64,000 bases of DNA, taken from positions 310,001 through 374,000 of the forward strand of contig NC_007509.1 of assembly GCF_000012945.1 (NCBI RefSeq). The letters run 5' to 3'. Under the pieces are notes generated by a model. The model made no database searches. It had not been told where the DNA came from and saw nothing but the letters and a program-made list of their open reading frames with translations. The translations under genes and the position numbers were made by a program. Each line of letters begins with the position of its first letter. Position 1 is the first letter of the stretch. Positions 55,671 through 63,821 of the stretch are shown here, piece by piece. This DNA comes from Burkholderia lata (GTDB lineage: Bacteria; Pseudomonadota; Gammaproteobacteria; Burkholderiales; Burkholderiaceae).

Positions 55671-57149
55671 ATGAATCGCAAACCCAGGCCGGATGCACAG
55701 ACCCGGCGCAACCTGTTGCGCCTCGCGGCGGTGGGCGCGGCGTCGCTCGCGGCCGGCGAAGTGTCGCTCGCGCATGCGGCCAACGCAGTCACCGGGAACG
55801 ACGGCGTGCTCGACGTCGCGATCATCGGCGCCGGGCTCGCGGGGCTGACTGCCGCGCGCGACCTGAAGCGTGCCGGATGTGAATCGTTCGTGGTGCTCGA
55901 GGCGCGCGATCGCGTCGGCGGGCGCACCTACAACCACGACCTCGGTGGCGGACGAATCTCCGAAGCCGGCGGCCAATGGTTCGGTCCCGGCCAGACGGCG
56001 ATCGTCGATCTCGCGCGCGAGCTGAAGGTCGATACCTTCGATACCTACTACGCGGGCAAGACGGTGTTTCTCGCGGACGGTGCGCGGGTGGCCCAGGACA
56101 CGCAGGGCACGGTGGGCGGCAACCCGGTGATCGCGGCCCGGCTCAACGCGATGGCGAAGCACGTACCGTCGGCGGCGCCGTGGAAGGCGCCGAATGCGGC
56201 GGCGCTCGACACCATGTCGCTGGGCGCGTGGCTCGCGCAGCAAGGCCTGACCAACGAAGAGAAATTCTCGTTCAGCCTGGCGGCCCGGTTGTCGCTCGGC
56301 ACGGCGCCGGCGCAACTCGGCTTGCTGCACTACCTGGCCACGATCAACAGCGCGAACAGCGATTACGACCAGCTCGAGTCGATCAAGGGCGGCGCGCAGG
56401 AGTCGCGTTTCGTCGGCGGTTCGCAGGTGCTGAGCATCAGGATGGCGAACGAACTTGGCGAACGGGTGAAGCTGTCCTGCCCGGTGCGCAAGATTGCCGG
56501 CTGGAATCGCGAGGTGGTCGAACTCACTACCGACCAGGGCGTGGTGCGCGCGCGCCGCGTGATCGTCGCGTTGAATCCGGCGCTGTGCAACCAGGTCGTG
56601 TTCGATCCGCCGTTGCCGGACGGTCGCGCGCAGTTGCAGCGCCGGTGGCCCGCCTATGCGCCGATGCGCAAGACGGTGCATGTCTACGACCGGCCGTTCT
56701 GGCGGGACGACGGGTGCAACGGGCAGGTCATCCCGGTCAACAGCCCGCTGCTGTGGGCCTATGACAATTCGCCGCCGGACGGGTCGATCGGCGTCATCAA
56801 CGGCTTCATCGCACCGGGCGCGCTCGCGAGCGACGCGAAGGTGGCGGAGCAGACGCTTTCCGCGATCTACGCACAGGCGCTCGGCGACAAGGCGCTGCGC
56901 CCGACGCAGTTCCACGATTACGACTGGGGCAAGGTGGATCCGTGGTCGCTGACCTGCATTCATCCGATTCCGCCCGGCTTCTGGACGAAATGGGGCGAGT
57001 ACCTGCACCCGCCGGTCGGTCGGCTGATCTGGTCAGGAACGGAGACAGCCGACATCTGGGCCGGCGCGATGGATGGCGCGGTGCGTTCGGGGCATCGCGC
57101 CGCGCTGCAGGTATTGGGTGCGCTCGCGCATCGGACGAAGGAGGCTTGA
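55671..57149 (+). CDS. Tat-exported flavin amine oxidase 1
   Basis: A 492-residue flavin monoamine-oxidase-family protein. The N-terminus has a twin-arginine signal (TRRNLLRLAAVGAASLAAGE; RR at 12-13). FAD binding is shown by VAIIGAGLAGLTAARD (GAGLAG 53-58) and EARDRVGGRTYN. The C-terminal FAD/substrate block is LIWSGTETADIWAGAMDGAV. It oxidises an amine to an imine or aldehyde, here in the periplasm. A di-haem cytochrome c gene starts on the next base after its stop, pointing to cytochrome c as electron acceptor, as for NicA2. It is paralogous to the enzyme at 60379. Confidence 0.92.
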   Translation: MNRKPRPDAQTRRNLLRLAAVGAASLAAGEVSLAHAANAVTGNDGVLDVAIIGAGLAGLTAARDLKRAGCESFVVLEARDRVGGRTYNHDLGGGRISEAGGQWFGPGQTAIVDLARELKVDTFDTYYAGKTVFLADGARVAQDTQGTVGGNPVIAARLNAMAKHVPSAAPWKAPNAAALDTMSLGAWLAQQGLTNEEKFSFSLAARLSLGTAPAQLGLLHYLATINSANSDYDQLESIKGGAQESRFVGGSQVLSIRMANELGERVKLSCPVRKIAGWNREVVELTTDQGVVRARRVIVALNPALCNQVVFDPPLPDGRAQLQRRWPAYAPMRKTVHVYDRPFWRDDGCNGQVIPVNSPLLWAYDNSPPDGSIGVINGFIAPGALASDAKVAEQTLSAIYAQALGDKALRPTQFHDYDWGKVDPWSLTCIHPIPPGFWTKWGEYLHPPVGRLIWSGTETADIWAGAMDGAVRSGHRAALQVLGALAHRTKEA

Positions 57150-58028
57150 GTGAAGCGAGCATGGATTATCGGCGTAGTCGTGGTGGCTGCGGTGTCGGCG
57201 GCCGGCGTGCTGTTCGGGCGCGATCTGTACGGCTATTACCGCTTCGGGAAAGCGCTGGATCGCGAAGTCGACGCGCTCAAGGCCGATGCCGGCCCGTGGC
57301 CGCAGCCGCAGGAGACGTGCTTTATCTGTCACGGCCCGCGCGGGCAGTCGGGCAACGGCGGATATCCGGCGCTGTCCGGCCAGCCGGCGGCCTACCTCGA
57401 GGCCCAGTTGCGCGCGTTCGCCAGCGACCGCCGGCCGGACCCAAGCATGGGGCCGCTTGCGCGCGGCATGGACGAGCAACAGATGAAGCTGCTGGCCGCG
57501 TATTTCGCGCGGCAGGCGCCGGTGCAGAACGAGAAGATCCGGGTCGATGCGGCGCTCGCGGCGCGCGGCATGACGGTGGTGCAGGCGAGGAGTTGCGTCG
57601 CCTGTCACGGCGCGGGCCTGGCGGGCAACGAACGCGCGCCTCGCCTTGCCGGGCAGGGCGAAGCCTATCTGGCCGACCAGCTCGTCGCGTTCCGCGCTGG
57701 CAAGCGGCATGACGAGACGGGTGCGATGAATGGCGTGGCCGCGGCGTTGTCGGACGAGGACATCCGGGCCGTTGCGCATTATCTGGCGAGTATCGTGCCG
57801 GCGCACGCCGCGGCGGCGACCGCATCGACGGATCGTGCGCCGCGCCTCGCGAATCACGATGAGGCGGATCTCGTGAAGCAGATCACGGCCATCAAGACCG
57901 GGAATCGTGCCGATTCGGCCAGTGCGATGCATGCCGCGGTCGCGAGGTTATCCGGCGACGACATCCGCGCTGTGGCGTATTACCTCGCCAACGTGTCTTC
58001 CGGGCACGAAGGCGGCAGCGTCAGGTAA
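57150..58028 (+). CDS. Membrane-anchored di-haem cytochrome c with a haem-less third repeat
   Basis: A 292-residue protein from GTG 57150, immediately after the amine oxidase stop, with GAAGGAGG upstream. An N-terminal TM anchor (AWIIGVVVVAAVSAAGVLFG) precedes haem sites CFICH (57-61) and CVACH (149-153). A third unit (about 229-281) repeats the second domain from RAPRLA through DIRAVAxYLA but has no CxxCH. It should carry electrons from the periplasmic amine oxidase to the respiratory chain. It is paralogous to the cytochrome at 61877, which lacks the third unit. Confidence 0.9.
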   Translation: MKRAWIIGVVVVAAVSAAGVLFGRDLYGYYRFGKALDREVDALKADAGPWPQPQETCFICHGPRGQSGNGGYPALSGQPAAYLEAQLRAFASDRRPDPSMGPLARGMDEQQMKLLAAYFARQAPVQNEKIRVDAALAARGMTVVQARSCVACHGAGLAGNERAPRLAGQGEAYLADQLVAFRAGKRHDETGAMNGVAAALSDEDIRAVAHYLASIVPAHAAAATASTDRAPRLANHDEADLVKQITAIKTGNRADSASAMHAAVARLSGDDIRAVAYYLANVSSGHEGGSVR

Positions 58029-58288
58029 CGCCCGGCGTGATGTGGCGATCCCGCCTGCGTGTCGCGACGACGCGGGTGGGCGGTCGCACCGCACCGCGCC
58101 GGAACCGTCAGGCGCGGCGCGGCCCCGGCACGCGTGACGCGGCGAATCGCGGCTACCGCTCACGGCCGCCGGGCGGCGGCGCCCCGGATGGAAATTGGTG
58201 TCGGCATCGGGTATAGTCGTTCGCGACCGGCGAAACGCCGGTCCCATCACATCAGGAAGGCGGGAACGCCCAGATCACGACGGAAGCG

Positions 58289-58960
58289 ATGACAGTGCCT
58301 ATTGAGCAACCGACCAGGAAACGGCGCACATCGAGTGCTGCACCCACCGGCGCACAGCCTGAAGGCCTTCGGGCCCAGGGCGTTCGTACGCGCAAACTCA
58401 TCGTGCGCGTGGCGCGGAAACTTCTGCTCGAGGGCGGTGCGCTGGAGTTTTCCCAGCGCGCGGTCGCGCAGCGCGCCGGCATCAGCGTCAGCAACCTCCA
58501 GTACTACTTCCCGACGCGGCTCGCCGTGCTGCGCGCGGTCATGGAGCCCGAGATCGAGGCATACCTGACCGAGCTGAAGCGCGCGCTCGAAAGCGGCGCA
58601 TCGCCGCGTGAGACGCTCGATGCATTGCTCGGGATGGCGCTCGAGAACGCGAAGGACGTCAAGGGCACGGCCCTGTGGGCACACTTCATGTCGTTCGCGT
58701 CGATCGATCCGGAATGCGCGCGACTGATCGACGAATGGTATGCGTCCCTGACGCAAGCCATCACCGCGCTGGTCCGCTCCGTGAATCCGAGCCTCAAGGC
58801 GGCGGACGGCGAGCACGTGGCGATGCTGCTCGTCGCGATGGCTGACGGGCTGGCACTCCAGTACACGATGGGGCGGCAGACGGAGGGGCTCGATGCGAGG
58901 TTCCTCGCGTCGGTGTACAACCTGGTGGAAGGCAAGGCGTCCGGCGGCAAAAGCCGGTAG
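58289..58960 (+). CDS. TetR-family regulator
   Basis: A 223-residue TetR protein. The helix-turn-helix is FSQRAVAQRAGISVSNLQYY with FPTRLAVLRAVMEPEIEAYL after it. It is 260 bases past cytochrome 1 on the same strand and is closed by a good terminator, so it may be transcribed separately. It is a candidate controller of one or both amine-oxidase modules. Confidence 0.88.
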   Translation: MTVPIEQPTRKRRTSSAAPTGAQPEGLRAQGVRTRKLIVRVARKLLLEGGALEFSQRAVAQRAGISVSNLQYYFPTRLAVLRAVMEPEIEAYLTELKRALESGASPRETLDALLGMALENAKDVKGTALWAHFMSFASIDPECARLIDEWYASLTQAITALVRSVNPSLKAADGEHVAMLLVAMADGLALQYTMGRQTEGLDARFLASVYNLVEGKASGGKSR

Positions 58961-58990
58961 CGGCCGCAGCCTGGCCAGGTGACACGAGAA

Positions 58991-59017
58991 GACAGGGCAT
59001 GCCCCTGTCTTTTTTCT
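58991..59017 (+). terminator. Rho-independent terminator of the TetR gene
   Basis: GACAGGG / CCCTGTC forms a perfect 7-bp stem with a 5-base loop, followed by TTTTTTC. It lies 30 bases after the TetR stop and also separates it from the convergent gene at 59086. Confidence 0.75.
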
Positions 59018-59085
59018 TTTGCAGCCGCCGCGTGCGATCCCGCGCGGAGAGCGTGCTGTTCGGCACCGACGACGTGCGGGGGCAT

Positions 59086-59898
59086 TCAGCTTGCTCGTGA
59101 TGGGGTGCCGAACGTCCCGCGGAATTTCGCGAGCTGACGCGATTCCGCGACGAGCCGTCCGTCCATATCCCGCAATTCTCCGTCGATCACCAGCAAGCCA
59201 TTGCGAACCTCCTTCGTCAGGAAGCGTGCGTGTATGGGTCCGGGGCCGGGGTTGGCCTTGACGTGTACCGCATATTCGATCGTCGGCACGGATTGCCACT
59301 CGGTGCGATCGATGATGTTGTAGATCGGTGGCGGGAACGCATCGGCGAAGAGGGCCAGCGACGCGAGCGTCGACGATGCTTCGTCCTCCAGAGAAATCCA
59401 TCCCTCGATGGTCGCGGTGGATTCGGGCACGCTGTTCTGCAATACCCCGGGTGCGAGGCGCAGGTTGAACTGCGAGATGAACGACCGCATCGGATCGGGG
59501 AACGCTAGCGTGTCGATGCGCACGCATGCGTGATAAGGCGTGACGGGCAACTGCGGTCCTGCGCAATGCGATGCCGAGGCACCGGTTGTCCGGGAGAAAT
59601 CGGTGAACGTCGCCACGTAGAACGCCTTGAGGTCCCCGTCCTGCATGAGCGACAACGTCGCGCGCGACAGGCTTTTCGTCGATCCGAAGTCAATGATGCG
59701 AGCCGTTGCCGGGCCGGAAACGGGATGACCGAGAAAACTCGCATTGATCGACAGCAGATCGGGATGCGCGCTGCGGCCGCCGAGCGTTTCGGCTGCGAGC
59801 CTGGTGAGGTAGCCCCCGTTCGGATAGCCGAGGACGTTGAATCGCGACGAGATATCGACGGGGATTTCTACGCAGGCGCCTGACATTCCTGTTCCCAT
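59086..59898 (-). CDS. Acyl-CoA thioesterase-like (double hotdog) protein
   Basis: A 270-residue protein from ATG 59898 (MGTGMSGACVEIPVDISSRF), with ATG 59886 as alternative. It resembles bacterial TesB-like double-hotdog thioesterases: YPNGGYLTRLAAETL near the N-terminus, INASFLGHPVSGPATARIID, and a second-domain EYAVHVKANPGPGPIHARFL. Length and block order fit. It would hydrolyse an acyl-CoA in the cytoplasm. It is divergent from amine oxidase 2 across 480 bases holding GGG-box 2, so the two may be coregulated. The family call is by pattern and moderate. Confidence 0.7.
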   Translation of the reverse strand: MGTGMSGACVEIPVDISSRFNVLGYPNGGYLTRLAAETLGGRSAHPDLLSINASFLGHPVSGPATARIIDFGSTKSLSRATLSLMQDGDLKAFYVATFTDFSRTTGASASHCAGPQLPVTPYHACVRIDTLAFPDPMRSFISQFNLRLAPGVLQNSVPESTATIEGWISLEDEASSTLASLALFADAFPPPIYNIIDRTEWQSVPTIEYAVHVKANPGPGPIHARFLTKEVRNGLLVIDGELRDMDGRLVAESRQLAKFRGTFGTPSRAS

Positions 59899-60145
59899 GA
59901 AGCCGTGCCCCACCGACGAGACGGGGAATCGATTCGCCGCCGCAAGTGGGTGGCCGGCGCATCCACGCCGTGCGGCACGGCAAATGCCGGCGGTTCGACG
60001 CGCTTTCACGCGTGAATTCGTGACGCCAAGCATAGCGATCGCGTGCGCCGCACTGAAGTTTATTTTGTGAATCGGCCCGTATTCGTGCGATGAATGATTC
60101 GCCGCGAACATCGGCGCGTACAGGCATGCACAGATGCTCCGAAGG

Positions 60146-60197
60146 CAGGGTAATCCCCTGTCTTTGTTTTATTCTGGTTGTATGTATCATGACCTAC
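60146..60197 (+). promoter_or_regulatory. GGG-box promoter 2 (before amine oxidase 2)
   Basis: CAGGGTAATCCCCTG (60146-60160) is a CAGGG-N5-CCCTG palindrome. After 20 bases comes TATGTATCATGACCTAC (60181-60197), identical to promoter 1. The amine oxidase starts 182 bases downstream. It lies in a divergent space, so it cannot be a terminator for an upstream plus-strand gene. Confidence 0.68.
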
Positions 60198-60378
60198 GTT
60201 TGTCACATATTCCTACAAATGGATTGCATGACTCGTCGACTTGCCTGGCGCCCAAAGCGGGGCAGGGATGGCGGGCGCATTCCGATCGGTTCGGAACGAC
60301 GTGCCGAACGGGCCGCCTATCGTTCGTCATCCTGATGGATGGCTCCCGAGTGAATTTCATTGCAGTAGCGAACACACC

Positions 60379-61866
60379 ATGCCAAAGAAGTCTTTCCCCA
60401 ATGGAGCAGCCGATCTGCATCGACGGCAGTGGCTCAAGTACGCCGGTGCGTCAGCCGCAGTCGTGGGCACGCTGGCGATCGGCGCACGGCAGGCGAGCGC
60501 CGGCGAAGGCGGCCCGTCCGGCAATGCGGGCGACGTGCTCGACGTGGCCATCATCGGCGCGGGGCTGGCCGGCCTGACGGCGGCGCGCGATTTGCGCCAG
60601 GCCGGTTGCGAATCGTTCGTGGTGCTCGAGGCGCGCGACCGCGTCGGCGGCCGGACACTCAACTACAACGTGGAAGGCGGCTACGTCACCGAGGTCGGCG
60701 GGCAGTGGATCGGGCCGGGCCAGACCGCTGTCGCCGATCTCGCTCGCGAGCTGGAGGTCGGCACGTTCCCGAGCTACTACGACGGCAAGACGGTCATCCT
60801 GGGCGGCGAAGGCCGCGTGGCGGTCGACCTGAAAGGCACGTTCGGCACCGACGAAGCCATTTCGTCGAAGCTCAGCACGATGTCGCGCGATGTGCCGTCG
60901 GGTGCGCCGTGGACCTCGCCTCGGGTCGGCGAGCTGGACAAGCTGTCGGTGGCCGACTGGATGGTGAAGCAGGACATCAAGCCCGAGGACCGGATCGGTT
61001 GGGACGGCTCGTGCACGCTGTCCGGCGGTGCTCCGCCGGTCAAGATGGGGCTGCTGCACTTCCTGTCGATGATCAACTCGGCGTCGTGCGACTACACGCA
61101 GCTCGACTCCATCAAGCACAGCGCACAGGAAACGCGCTTCATCGGCGGATCGCAAATTCTCAGCACGAAGATGGCCGCGCACCTGGGCGACAAGGTGCGC
61201 CTGTCGACGCCGGTGCGCCGGATCTCAAACTGGGATCGCGACGTCGTCACACTGCATACGGATCACGGGGACGTGCGAGCGCGGAAGGTCATCATGGCCA
61301 TCCACCCGGCCCTGTGCAACCAGGTGCAGTTCGAGCCGCCGTTGCCGGAGAGGCGGGCGTCGCTGCAACGCGCATGGCCCGCTCACTCGCCGGCGCGCAA
61401 GACCGCGATGGTCTATCGCCGTCCGTTCTGGCGCGAGAAGGGGCTGAACGGCCATATCTTCCAGGCGGGCGGGCCGGTCATCTGGGCCTACGACAACTCG
61501 CCGCCCGGTGGCGAGATCGGGATCATCAATGCGTTCGTCCGGAACGCGATGCTGCCATCGGACCGGAAGGCCGCGCAACGCATGCTCACGGAAATCTATG
61601 CGCAGGCATGGGGCGACGATGCGCTGTCGCCCGTGTCGTATCACGACCACGACTGGAGCCGCGTCGATCCGTGGACGATCACGTGCGTGTCCGCGATTCC
61701 GCCGGGTTTCTGGAGCGCGCACGGCGACGGACTGCATCTGCCGTGCGGCAACCTGATCTGGTCGGGGACCGAAACCGCGAACATCTGGGCGGGCTACATG
61801 GATGGCGCCGTGCGCTCGGGCCACCAGGGTGCATTGCAGGCGCTGAACGGCTTGCGCCGCGCATAG
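60379..61866 (+). CDS. Tat-exported flavin amine oxidase 2
   Basis: A 495-residue paralogue of the enzyme at 55671. The twin-arginine signal is LHRRQWLKYAGASAAVVGTL (RR at 15-16) with a likely cut after RQASA. The FAD motif is VAIIGAGLAGLTAARD, then EARDRVGGRTLN. The C-terminal block LIWSGTETANIWAGYMDGAV is nearly identical to enzyme 1. ATG 60379 (MPKKSFPNGA) keeps the whole Tat signal. The cytochrome gene follows after 10 bases. Periplasmic amine oxidation with cytochrome c as acceptor is inferred; the specificity is unknown. Confidence 0.92.
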   Translation: MPKKSFPNGAADLHRRQWLKYAGASAAVVGTLAIGARQASAGEGGPSGNAGDVLDVAIIGAGLAGLTAARDLRQAGCESFVVLEARDRVGGRTLNYNVEGGYVTEVGGQWIGPGQTAVADLARELEVGTFPSYYDGKTVILGGEGRVAVDLKGTFGTDEAISSKLSTMSRDVPSGAPWTSPRVGELDKLSVADWMVKQDIKPEDRIGWDGSCTLSGGAPPVKMGLLHFLSMINSASCDYTQLDSIKHSAQETRFIGGSQILSTKMAAHLGDKVRLSTPVRRISNWDRDVVTLHTDHGDVRARKVIMAIHPALCNQVQFEPPLPERRASLQRAWPAHSPARKTAMVYRRPFWREKGLNGHIFQAGGPVIWAYDNSPPGGEIGIINAFVRNAMLPSDRKAAQRMLTEIYAQAWGDDALSPVSYHDHDWSRVDPWTITCVSAIPPGFWSAHGDGLHLPCGNLIWSGTETANIWAGYMDGAVRSGHQGALQALNGLRRA

Positions 61867-61876
61867 GAGAGCAATC

Positions 61877-62533
61877 ATGAAAAAACGCATTTTGCTCGCC
61901 GTTGCGGGGCTCGTCGCCGTGTCGCTCGTCATCTTCGGGCCGTCCCTGTTGAACCTGTATCGGCTCCAACAGTTCGTCGCCGCGTCGGAAGACGCGTATC
62001 GCGCCGACGGCGGCCCGTGGCCGCACCAGACCGACACGTGCCTCGGCTGTCACGGCGACAAGGGCACCTCGCTCGAGCAGGGCTATCCGAGCCTCGCAGG
62101 GCAACCGGCGTCCTACGTGGCGGCCCAGCTTCACGACTTCGCGAGCGGCAAGCGCGCGAACCCGAACATGGCGCCGCTGGCGATGAGCCTGAGCGAGACC
62201 GACATCAAGTCGCTGTCCGACTACTACGCGCGGCAGCCGGCCCGCCGCAACCGCTATTTCGAGGCCGATCCGCAACTCGCGGCGCAAGGCAAGCTGCTGG
62301 TCGAGAAGGCGGCGTGCGCAGCGTGTCACGGCGCGCGCCTGACGGGCCAGGCGCAGTTCCCGCGGCTGGCGGGCCAGGGGCACGACTATCTGCTGAAGCA
62401 GATGGACGCGTTTGCCGCCGGCACGCGCACCGAAGCGACCGGCACGATGCAGCGCGTCACCGCGGCGCTGTCGCAGAAGGACCGCGAGGCCGTCGCCCAG
62501 TACCTGGCAAGTTTGAATCCGGAGCAGGAATGA
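61877..62533 (+). CDS. Membrane-anchored di-haem cytochrome c
   Basis: A 218-residue protein beginning MKKRILLAVAGLVAVSLVIF, an uncleaved-looking anchor. Haem sites are CLGCH (55-59) and CAACH (147-151), each followed by c4/c553-like text (SLAGQPASYVAAQLHDFASG; RLAGQGHDYLLKQMDAFAAG). The methionine ligands are probably NMAPLA and TMQRV. It is the expected electron acceptor for amine oxidase 2. The length is two domains only, unlike the three-unit paralogue at 57150. Confidence 0.92.
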   Translation: MKKRILLAVAGLVAVSLVIFGPSLLNLYRLQQFVAASEDAYRADGGPWPHQTDTCLGCHGDKGTSLEQGYPSLAGQPASYVAAQLHDFASGKRANPNMAPLAMSLSETDIKSLSDYYARQPARRNRYFEADPQLAAQGKLLVEKAACAACHGARLTGQAQFPRLAGQGHDYLLKQMDAFAAGTRTEATGTMQRVTAALSQKDREAVAQYLASLNPEQE

Positions 62534-62567
62534 TGAACCGTACGCAATCGGAATGGAGTGTTTGATC

Positions 62568-63257
62568 ATGGACACCAGAACTCTCGTGCTTTGCCTTGCC
62601 AGTGCGTTGCTGGCGACCACCACCGCCATCTATGGCTGGAAGTTTCTCAAGAAGCGTAATTACCTGCTCGGGATCGAGTGGTTCATCGTGACGGTGTCGT
62701 CGTCGAATGCGCTGATCTATTTCGCGACTCACTTCGAGCTGTCGGGGCTCATCTCGCATTTTCTGGATGCGTTCTCCCGGGGCTTCGGGATGCCGATCGT
62801 CGCCGTCGCGGGGCTGATGGCCGTGACGCGCGGCTACAAGCCGTCGGGGTGGCAGGACGTCGCGCTGTTCGCGATATCCGCTGTCGGCACCGTCGTGCTC
62901 GTGTCCGGCGTCGTCGGCAAGGCGCTGCCTTACTTCTATGTCGCGATGTGGGGGCTGCTGACGATCTATCTCGCAGGATTCGTCCGGAAATTGCTGGCGG
63001 CCGGCGAGCGGTTCCATGCGATGACGTCGACTGTTGCAATGGTGACCTCGTTCGCGATCGCATGCATCTACGATTTCTATCCGATACCCGGGGATGCGCA
63101 CAACGTCGTGGTCAATTTCTACGTATTCGCACTGGTGACGTGGTCGTACGTGACGGTCGTGCTCTATTACGCCTATTGCGCGCTGGAACGCGCAGGTCAG
63201 GCGCATGACGCCAGCCGGTTGCGCTCGACCCGGAACGGGAACCGTCGCCTCGCGTAA
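62568..63257 (+). CDS. Uncharacterised 7-TM membrane protein, copy C
   Basis: A 229-residue protein from ATG 62568, with GGAG at 62554. It has the same length as copy A and shares YGWKFLKKRNYLLGIEWF, FLDAFSRGFGMPIV, LPYFYVAMWGLLTIYL, YDFYPIPGDAH and YYAYCALERA. It is 34 bases behind cytochrome 2, so amine oxidase, cytochrome c and 7-TM protein form one operon. That position makes a membrane partner of the electron chain or a transporter plausible, but nothing in the sequence proves either. Confidence 0.86.
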   Translation: MDTRTLVLCLASALLATTTAIYGWKFLKKRNYLLGIEWFIVTVSSSNALIYFATHFELSGLISHFLDAFSRGFGMPIVAVAGLMAVTRGYKPSGWQDVALFAISAVGTVVLVSGVVGKALPYFYVAMWGLLTIYLAGFVRKLLAAGERFHAMTSTVAMVTSFAIACIYDFYPIPGDAHNVVVNFYVFALVTWSYVTVVLYYAYCALERAGQAHDASRLRSTRNGNRRLA

Positions 63258-63691
63258 GTGCGTGGCGCAGCGCATCGAGGCATTTGCGTCGCTCGATGAC
63301 ACACGCCGGAGACGGCCACTGTGTCATTGGGGCGTGCAGTGCTGAATCGCTTCCGGAGCGTACTGCGACCGATAGCGTGTGTGACCGATGGCGCTCCGGT
63401 GCGAGACGCGCGGGCATGAGCCTTGGTGTATCCCTGGATCTTCGTTGGGCAGTCTCGATATCGACCCACCGGCAGCCTGGAGGCATCGTGATGCGCATTC
63501 ATTCTGGATTGACCGGTATCGAAACGACGCTGTCGACGTCACCTTAAGGCCGTCAAGTAATCGTCACAGGAAAGAGGGGTGTTGGCCCCTCGCCTGACTT
63601 TCGTCTTGCTCGCCAGTCGGCGTGCCTGCTGGCGCGCGGCCGGTCGGGAGCGCGGCTGTCATCCCGCTTTGTCTACGCACTGCATCCGCAC
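63258..63691. other. Gap with no gene
   Basis: No frame between 7-TM copy C and GGG-box 3 gives a recognisable product. Confidence 0.4.
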
Positions 63692-63741
63692 CGGGAATAC
63701 CCGCTCTTTTTATTTCGTTCTAAATTTATCATCATTACCTA
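63692..63741 (+). promoter_or_regulatory. GGG-box promoter 3 (before PhyH 3)
   Basis: CGGGAATACCCG (63692-63703), a T-rich run, then TTTATCATCATTACCTA ending at 63741. The distance from palindrome centre to ACCTA is about 40 bases, as in promoters 1 and 2. PhyH 3 starts 81 bases downstream. Confidence 0.58.
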
Positions 63742-63821
63742 ACATTGTTATTCCGAACTACTTTTGAGACGGTACACAGCACCCGCAAATAGGGCAGGGG
63801 CGAACCAACAGGAGGTGACAG

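Noticed and set aside
58991..59017. The GACAGGG/CCCTGTC hairpin as a fourth GGG-box promoter element
   Set aside because: It lacks the TATCAT-ACCTA block, lies right after a stop codon and has a clean T-run, so it is a terminator.
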